Shown here one piece after another: positions 58,905 to 64,000 of a DNA stretch of 64,000 bases (position 1 is its first letter; each line of letters starts with the position of its first letter). The translations under genes and the position numbers were made by a program. The notes under the pieces were generated by a model that saw nothing but the letters and a program-made list of their open reading frames with translations, had not been told where the DNA came from and searched no databases. The DNA is taken from positions 1,860,001 to 1,924,000 of the forward strand of contig CP107049.1 in NCBI GenBank assembly GCA_025736915.1, given 5' to 3'. This stretch comes from Acinetobacter nosocomialis. Its GTDB lineage: Bacteria; Pseudomonadota; Gammaproteobacteria; Pseudomonadales; Moraxellaceae.

Positions 58905-59465
58905 ATGAAAACTCAACGCTGCGGATGGTGTTCCGATGATCCACTCTATATTGCTTACCATGATGAAGAATGGGGTAAACCCGAACACGACGAAGCACGT
59001 TTATTTGAAATGCTTTGCCTCGAAGGTCAGCAAGCTGGTTTATCTTGGATTACCGTACTAAAAAAAAGAGAAAGCTACCGTCAGCATTTCTTTAATCATC
59101 CGATTGCAGAAATTGCTTCATTCACTGATGATTTTTTAGAACTAAAATTATCAGATGCAGGTTTAATTCGTCACTTAGGTAAACTTAAAGCCATTCGTGA
59201 CAATGCGATTGCTTGGCAAGCGCTCAAAGCACAAGTCGGTGATGTCCCTACATGGCTTTGGCAGTTTGTAGATGCAGTTCCTCAACATAATGATGTTGTA
59301 GATTATCGTAAGGCCCCTGCTCAAACTGAACTGAGCGTAAAACTTTCTAAAACGCTTAAAAAGAATGGTTTCAAATTTGTCGGCCCAACCACCTGTTATG
59401 CTTTTATGCAAGCAGTAGGTATGGTCGATGATCATGAAAACGATTGTCAATTTAAAGCTTCATAA
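58905..59465 (+). CDS. tag: DNA-3-methyladenine glycosylase I
   Basis: Excises 3-methyladenine from alkylated DNA. N-terminus [20 protein letters not shown] with zinc ligands C6 and H19; the other ligands are in the C-terminal [18 protein letters not shown] and [15 protein letters not shown] are family motifs. 186 aa. AAGGAG precedes the ATG; the alcohol dehydrogenase gene follows 38 bases later. Confidence 0.96.
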   Translation: MKTQRCGWCSDDPLYIAYHDEEWGKPEHDEARLFEMLCLEGQQAGLSWITVLKKRESYRQHFFNHPIAEIASFTDDFLELKLSDAGLIRHLGKLKAIRDNAIAWQALKAQVGDVPTWLWQFVDAVPQHNDVVDYRKAPAQTELSVKLSKTLKKNGFKFVGPTTCYAFMQAVGMVDDHENDCQFKAS

Positions 59466-59503
59466 CCCACCAGAACGGTTCAAAGCCGCTTAAGGAGTTT
59501 CCG

Positions 59504-60532
59504 ATGAGCAATAATACGATTCAGGCTTATGCTGCAATGCAGGCAGGTGAAAAACTGGTTCCTTACCAATTTGATGCAGGTGAATTACAGCCGCATCAGG
59601 TTGAGGTAAAAGTTGAATACTGTGGTTTATGTCATTCTGATATTTCTGTTTTAAACAATGAATGGCGTTCGACCGTCTACCCTGTGGTTGCGGGTCATGA
59701 AATTATTGGACGAATTGTTGCTTTAGGTTCAGAAGCCAAAGGTCTACAAATCGGGCAACGTGTCGGCATTGGCTGGACTGCTGAAAGTTGCCAAGCCTGT
59801 GATGAATGTATTGGTGGTCAGCAAGTACTTTGTACAGGCGGAAGTGTTGCAACAATCGTGGGGCATGCTGGTGGTTTTGCCGATAAAGTCCGTGCAGGTT
59901 GGCAGTGGGCTATTCCCCTCCCTGACGATTTAGACGCTGAAAGTGCTGGTCCTTTACTTTGTGGCGGAATTACCGTTTTTGACCCGTTGCTTAAACATAA
60001 AATTCAAGCAACACATCATGTCGGTGTGATTGGTATTGGCGGTTTAGGTCATATCGCCATTAAGCTCCTTAAAGCTTGGGGCTGTGAAATTACTGCTTTT
60101 AGTTCTAATCCAGATAAAACTGAAGAACTTAAAGCAATGGGAGCAGATCATGTCGTGAATAGCCGCGATACAGACGCGGTAACAGCACAAAAAGGGAAAT
60201 TTGATTTATTGCTCAGCACAGTAAACGTGACGCTAAACTGGCGTGCTTTCATTTCTACGCTAGCACCCAATGGTTCTTTGCACTTCTTGGGTCTCACCCT
60301 AGAACCTGTTCCTGTTTCTGTAGGTTCACTTATTAGCGGTGCTAAATCAGTAACTGGCTCACCTACAGGCTCACCTGCTGCACTACGTCAACTTTTGAAG
60401 TTTGCTGCACGCAAAAAAATTGCGCCTCAAATTGAGCTGTTTCCAATGTCACAGCTTAATGAAGCAATTGAACGTCTACACTCAGGTCAAGCACGCTACC
60501 GTATTGTGCTTAAAGCAGACTTCGCAGAATAA
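59504..60532 (+). CDS. Zinc-dependent alcohol dehydrogenase (YahK/CAD-like)
   Basis: Medium-chain dehydrogenase, 342 aa. Catalytic zinc site CGLCHSD and GHEIIG; the structural zinc lobe C-x2-C-x2-C-x7-C ([11 protein letters not shown]...LC) is intact. The Rossmann motif [11 protein letters not shown] is followed by FSSNPDK, where the serine/asparagine context after the second strand suggests NADPH preference, as in YahK. Substrate probably broad-range aldehydes. AAGGAG before the ATG. Confidence 0.88.
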   Translation: MSNNTIQAYAAMQAGEKLVPYQFDAGELQPHQVEVKVEYCGLCHSDISVLNNEWRSTVYPVVAGHEIIGRIVALGSEAKGLQIGQRVGIGWTAESCQACDECIGGQQVLCTGGSVATIVGHAGGFADKVRAGWQWAIPLPDDLDAESAGPLLCGGITVFDPLLKHKIQATHHVGVIGIGGLGHIAIKLLKAWGCEITAFSSNPDKTEELKAMGADHVVNSRDTDAVTAQKGKFDLLLSTVNVTLNWRAFISTLAPNGSLHFLGLTLEPVPVSVGSLISGAKSVTGSPTGSPAALRQLLKFAARKKIAPQIELFPMSQLNEAIERLHSGQARYRIVLKADFAE

Positions 60533-60534
60533 AA

Positions 60535-61959
60535 CTAACTCAACCCTTTCATCTGTTGTCGTGACCAGTTCGCCAAGTCTTTAATTGCTTGGCGGACATC
60601 TGCTGTTAACTCATGCCCTGCATTTAAACGAATGAAGTGCCGATAGCGTTCATCCTCACCAAAAACATGGCCTGGTACCACGGTAATTCCTTGAGCTTGT
60701 GCAGTGTAATAGAGCGCCAAGCTATCTACACTTTTAGGCAACTGTATCCATAATGCATAGCCACCTTCGGGCTGGCTCAATGCGATTGGAATGCCTTCAA
60801 AGGCTTTTAAAATACAGCTACGGTATTCTTCAACTTGTCGCATTAAATTTGGTCTTAACTGTTCTAAATGCTCTCTGTAAGCACGACTATAAATAAAATC
60901 AGCTAGGCCTAATTGTAGTGGTGTATTCACCCCGATATTACTTACTAGCAGCTCAAGCTTTAAATTTTCTAACTTTGTAGTTAAACAAAACCACCCTACC
61001 CGATACGCACTCGACAAAGACTTAGAAACTGAACCACACCAAACCACATACCCTTCGCGATCCCAATATCGAATAGGCAATAGTCGCTCACTACTGTAGC
61101 CACATTCACCAAAAATATCGTCTTCAATAATAAAACATTGATACTTTGCAGCTAATTCAGCAATCTTCTTTTTCTCTGTATTGCTAAAACAATATCCTAA
61201 AGGGTTCTGGTAGTTCGCAGTCATTAAGCAAACTTTAGCCAAACCTTGCTGCATTAAGGACTCTAAACGCTCAAGATCAATGCCACGATGATCGGCAGGA
61301 ATCTCAACAATCTGTCGTTTTAAACTTGCTAATAACTGTAAATGACCATTATAGGTAGGTGTAGGAATAAGAATACTATCGCCCACTTCAGTGAGCTTCT
61401 GAATCACTAAAGACAAAGCAGGCATACAGCCATTGGTAATAAAAATATCTTCCGGCGCGATATAAATACCATCTTCACGCCAATGATCAGAAAGTGCTTT
61501 TCTTAATTGCTCGTGCCCTTGTTTATTACAATAAAGAAAGTCTTGTGGCTGACAATTTTTTAAAGCACGTTGAATAGAACGACGTAAACCCTCTATCGGA
61601 ATAAAGTGCGGCGTTAACTGAATCGAACCCAACGGTACAAGATGACTTTGTAAAGCAGCTTCCTGAATCTGGTTATGCAACTCCAGATTTGAGACATGTC
61701 GAGGCAAAGATAAAAAATCCGGGCTATCCGGAATAGGACTAGATTGGGTACGAGCAACCACAAAGTAACCCGACTTCGGCTTTACATAAATAAGTCCCCT
61801 CGCCTCAAGCAATTCATAGCAACTTTTTGCCGTACTTAAGCTAATGCTGTGCTGACGAGCGAAATCTCGTAAAGAAATAAGCTTCTGATGAGGTTTAAGC
61901 TCATCTTGATAAATACGATGTGCTAATTGATTGGCAAGAACCTGATATTGAAAAGTCAT
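60535..61959 (-). CDS. MocR/PdxR-type GntR regulator with aminotransferase domain
   Basis: N-terminal GntR winged helix (about residues 1-75; SLRDFARQHSISLSTAKSCYELLE) fused to a fold-type I aminotransferase domain (about 110-470). The PLP lysine is in CGSVSKSLSSAYRVGW, preceded by NYQNPLGY and IIEDDIFGE. 474 aa from the ATG at 61959; a GTG 17 codons upstream is less likely because the GntR domain already starts here. Target unknown. Convergent with the dehydrogenase gene, 2 bases apart. Confidence 0.85.
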   Translation of the reverse strand: MTFQYQVLANQLAHRIYQDELKPHQKLISLRDFARQHSISLSTAKSCYELLEARGLIYVKPKSGYFVVARTQSSPIPDSPDFLSLPRHVSNLELHNQIQEAALQSHLVPLGSIQLTPHFIPIEGLRRSIQRALKNCQPQDFLYCNKQGHEQLRKALSDHWREDGIYIAPEDIFITNGCMPALSLVIQKLTEVGDSILIPTPTYNGHLQLLASLKRQIVEIPADHRGIDLERLESLMQQGLAKVCLMTANYQNPLGYCFSNTEKKKIAELAAKYQCFIIEDDIFGECGYSSERLLPIRYWDREGYVVWCGSVSKSLSSAYRVGWFCLTTKLENLKLELLVSNIGVNTPLQLGLADFIYSRAYREHLEQLRPNLMRQVEEYRSCILKAFEGIPIALSQPEGGYALWIQLPKSVDSLALYYTAQAQGITVVPGHVFGEDERYRHFIRLNAGHELTADVRQAIKDLANWSRQQMKGLS

Positions 61960-62049
61960 TCTGTGCTGCTTTTTTAAAAATTTCTGTATCTGTACTGGTT
62001 TATAGAACACCTTTAGGCTATGGAAATCAACTCAAAGAGTAGTAAAACC

Positions 62050-62424
62050 ATGAAATTAAAAGCTATATTATTATTTACTATTGTTTTAGCGGGTTGCCAA
62101 CCACAGCCCAAAAATGAGCAGCACAGACACACGGTTTGCCAAAGCCTCATAGAAGGTTATTTAAAAATGACCAACCAACAGGACTATAAATTAGAACAGC
62201 GCACTGATAATGAGACCTATACGATTTCTCATTATGAATATAAACGTAATAGCTCAAACGAAGTTGTCATGGTGAATTCGGTCTATTCAAAATTATATTT
62301 TAGTTGCCGAGAACAACAACAAAGCTATTTCTTATCTCAACATTCATCACAAGGACAAACGACTCCAATTTTAGAAGTTCATTTTCCAAGTGATGCTTAC
62401 GGTAGGTTTAGAGACAGGTTTTAA
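62050..62424 (+). CDS. Small lipoprotein, unknown function
   Basis: 124 residues, lipobox LAGC (Cys about 16) after MKLKAILLFTIV. The mature part is hydrophilic with three cysteines and no recognised domain. AAGAG lies nine bases before the ATG; an upstream ATG at 62020 is in frame but would spoil the signal sequence. Its 3' end overlaps the LysR gene on the opposite strand by 17 bases. Confidence 0.7.
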   Translation: MKLKAILLFTIVLAGCQPQPKNEQHRHTVCQSLIEGYLKMTNQQDYKLEQRTDNETYTISHYEYKRNSSNEVVMVNSVYSKLYFSCREQQQSYFLSQHSSQGQTTPILEVHFPSDAYGRFRDRF

Positions 62425-63310
62425 AACCATCTTTTAATTGATCTGCCAAAAACTCAATAAATAAACGGATTCGTTTTGGTAGATGCTCTTGTTGATAATA
62501 CACAGCATGGATGCTTTGATATTGATGTTCTATTTGATCTTCAAATAACGCAATCAATCGCCCTTCTTGAATATCTTTCCAAATTTCAAATTCAGATAGC
62601 CGTGCAATACCATGTCCTCTAATTGTGAGCTGGCGTACAGTCTCACCACTTGAAGCTTTAATGTTTGCTTGTGCGAAAAAATATTCATTACCAACTTTAA
62701 TTGGCCAGCTATTAATATAGTCAGGTCTGGTAAAACCAATTAAATCATGATGTTCAAGTTGTTCAGGTTGTGTCGGTGTCCCCTTAATCGCTAAATACTC
62801 TGGACTTGCCACAATATATAAACGACTCTTGCACACTAACTTGGCATGAAGACTCGAATCATTGAGTTCCCCAAATCGAAATGCCACATCGGTCTTATGT
62901 TGTAATAGATCAATCACCTGATCATTACTATTTATTTCGATTTCAATGTCGGGATAGCACTCACGAAACTTATGCATTAGTGGTGCAATGACATGTAAGA
63001 CAAATGGCGTTGCCGAATCAATACGAATCAGTCCCGCAGTACCCTGATCAGACTTTTGTAACTCTTCTTCAGCAGCATTCAGCTCATTTAAAATTTTACG
63101 AGCCTTTATCAGAAACTGCTGCCCTTCTTGGGTGAGTTTTAACTTACGTGTTGTTCGCTCTAACAAGGTCACACCTAACTTTGCTTCCAAACGTGTCAAA
63201 GAGCGGCTTATTCCTGAAGGTGTCTGTTTTAAATGTTCTGCTGCGGCTACAAAGGAGCCTGTATCAACAATTGTGATAAAGGCAACCAGTTCTTCAATTG
63301 TTGATTTCAT
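62408..63310 (-). CDS. LysR family transcriptional regulator
   Basis: 300 aa. N-terminal helix-turn-helix (about 1-60; FVAAAEHLKQTPSGISRSLTRLE) and a LysR substrate-binding domain (about 90-295), CrgA-like type. It is divergent from dkgB, with a 120-base gap; the LysR gene yafC neighbours dkgB in E. coli, so control of dkgB is a fair inference. Confidence 0.9.
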   Translation of the reverse strand: MKSTIEELVAFITIVDTGSFVAAAEHLKQTPSGISRSLTRLEAKLGVTLLERTTRKLKLTQEGQQFLIKARKILNELNAAEEELQKSDQGTAGLIRIDSATPFVLHVIAPLMHKFRECYPDIEIEINSNDQVIDLLQHKTDVAFRFGELNDSSLHAKLVCKSRLYIVASPEYLAIKGTPTQPEQLEHHDLIGFTRPDYINSWPIKVGNEYFFAQANIKASSGETVRQLTIRGHGIARLSEFEIWKDIQEGRLIALFEDQIEHQYQSIHAVYYQQEHLPKRIRLFIEFLADQLKDGFKTCL

Positions 63311-63430
63311 GGCTTATTCTATTATTGACTAATCATCAAAGATATTTTGCTTATTCATCTATTTTTTCGCAACAATAAAAAAAGCAAAATGCACCTCAAG
63401 TTAAATGATTATTCAAATTTAGGTAAACAC

Positions 63431-64000
63431 ATGAATATTCCACGTTTTGGTCTAGGTACTTTCCGTCTTAAAGAACAAGCAGTCATTGATTCTGTTAAAA
63501 CTGCTTTAGACGTAGGTTACCGTGTCATTGATACTGCTCAAATTTATGATAATGAAGCAGCGATTGGTCAAGCGATTGCTGAAAGCGGTGTATCACGTCA
63601 GGACTTGTTTTTAACTACAAAAATCTGGGTAGATAATTTTGCTCAAGATAAGTTTATTCCAAGCTTAAAAGAGAGCTTAGAAAAGCTTCGTACTGACCAT
63701 GTCGATTTAACTTTGATTCACTGGCCAGCACCGGATTTAGGCGTTTCGATTCCTGAAATCATGCAGCTTTTACTTGAAGCAAAACAACAGGGCTTAACTA
63801 AACAAATTGGTATTTCAAACTTCAATATTGCACTTACTCAACAAGCAATTGACACAATTGGTGTAGAGCATATTGCAACAAACCAGATTGAACTAAGTCC
63901 TTATCTTCAAAACCATAAACTTGTAAATTTCTTACAAGAGAAGAAGATTGATGTTACCTCATATATGACGCTTGCGTACGGCAAAGTGCTTCAAGACCCT
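63431..64000 (+). CDS. dkgB: 2,5-diketo-D-gluconate reductase B (aldo/keto reductase), partial
   Basis: 190 codons of an AKR-family NADPH reductase, cut by the window end. [24 protein letters not shown] (Asp and Tyr of the catalytic tetrad), TTKIW (Lys), and LIHWPAPD (His) are in order, then GISNFN and [10 protein letters not shown]. The match to DkgB rests on these motifs and the neighbouring LysR gene. AGG precedes the ATG. Confidence 0.88.
   Translation, partial: MNIPRFGLGTFRLKEQAVIDSVKTALDVGYRVIDTAQIYDNEAAIGQAIAESGVSRQDLFLTTKIWVDNFAQDKFIPSLKESLEKLRTDHVDLTLIHWPAPDLGVSIPEIMQLLLEAKQQGLTKQIGISNFNIALTQQAIDTIGVEHIATNQIELSPYLQNHKLVNFLQEKKIDVTSYMTLAYGKVLQDP

Noticed and set aside
1..64000. CRISPR arrays, insertion sequences, tRNA or rRNA genes
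   Set aside because: No regularly spaced repeats, transposase-like proteins or tRNA/rRNA signatures were seen on either strand by reading.

Overview
This window looks like chromosomal DNA of an Acinetobacter species, most likely from the A. calcoaceticus-baumannii complex. The DNA is AT-rich. The gene order (hutCD-hutUHTIG, then zigA-zrlA, aroP, fahA-maiA-VOC-iclR-hppD) and the ribB-ribH-nusB-thiL-pgpA-glmU-glmS run fit that group. The species assignment is inference from gene content. I found no rRNA, tRNA, CRISPR array, insertion sequence or prophage. Nearly all of the window is ordinary coding sequence in short operons closed by clear intrinsic terminators.

Layout. 1-2414: phoB-phoR phosphate two-component system with a Pho box. 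2432-10037: mixed housekeeping genes (secreted hydrolase, AcfC-like binding protein, rhdA-psd, pncB, dtd, SCP2 protein). 10447-13037: serB and a divergent SMP-like membrane protein. 13278-20002: ribB-ribH-nusB-thiL-pgpA-glmU-glmS, covering riboflavin, thiamine, lipid and cell-wall precursor synthesis. 20003-22745: an AT-rich accessory stretch just downstream of glmS, the classic attTn7 side. It holds a small secreted-protein ORF, a GC-rich and strongly structured RNA candidate, and an unrecognised 406-residue protein resembling a beta-trefoil split by a helical insert. 22751-26139: murI, a HAD phosphatase and a DUF885 protein.

26393-34937: complete histidine utilization locus with two matching HutC-type operators. 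36438-38532: zigA and zrlA, each preceded by a near-perfect Zur box, so zinc starvation, histidine breakdown and envelope maintenance sit together. 38691-45128: phenylalanine/tyrosine-homogentisate catabolism (aroP, fahA, maiA, a VOC-fold protein, an IclR regulator, hppD). The usual cupin-type homogentisate dioxygenase is absent, and a 37-bp dyad occurs twice around the cluster. 45650-50774: DUF523, BASS transporter, pncA, dapA-bamC-purC and a small ORF. 50775-53203: a YfdC-like channel gene next to rarA, with a decayed second copy of the rarA 3' end on its other side, which marks how the channel gene arrived. 53309-64000: repair and housekeeping genes (PQQ sugar dehydrogenase, YcgN, DUF1328, dienelactone hydrolase, HIT, mutY, M23 lipoprotein, tag, alcohol dehydrogenase, MocR regulator, LysR regulator) and the start of dkgB.

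Several starts were moved from the longest open frame to the codon supported by a ribosome binding site or family length; these are noted in each entry. The best candidates for something undescribed are the structured RNA and split-trefoil protein downstream of glmS, and the VOC protein that may fill the homogentisate dioxygenase step.
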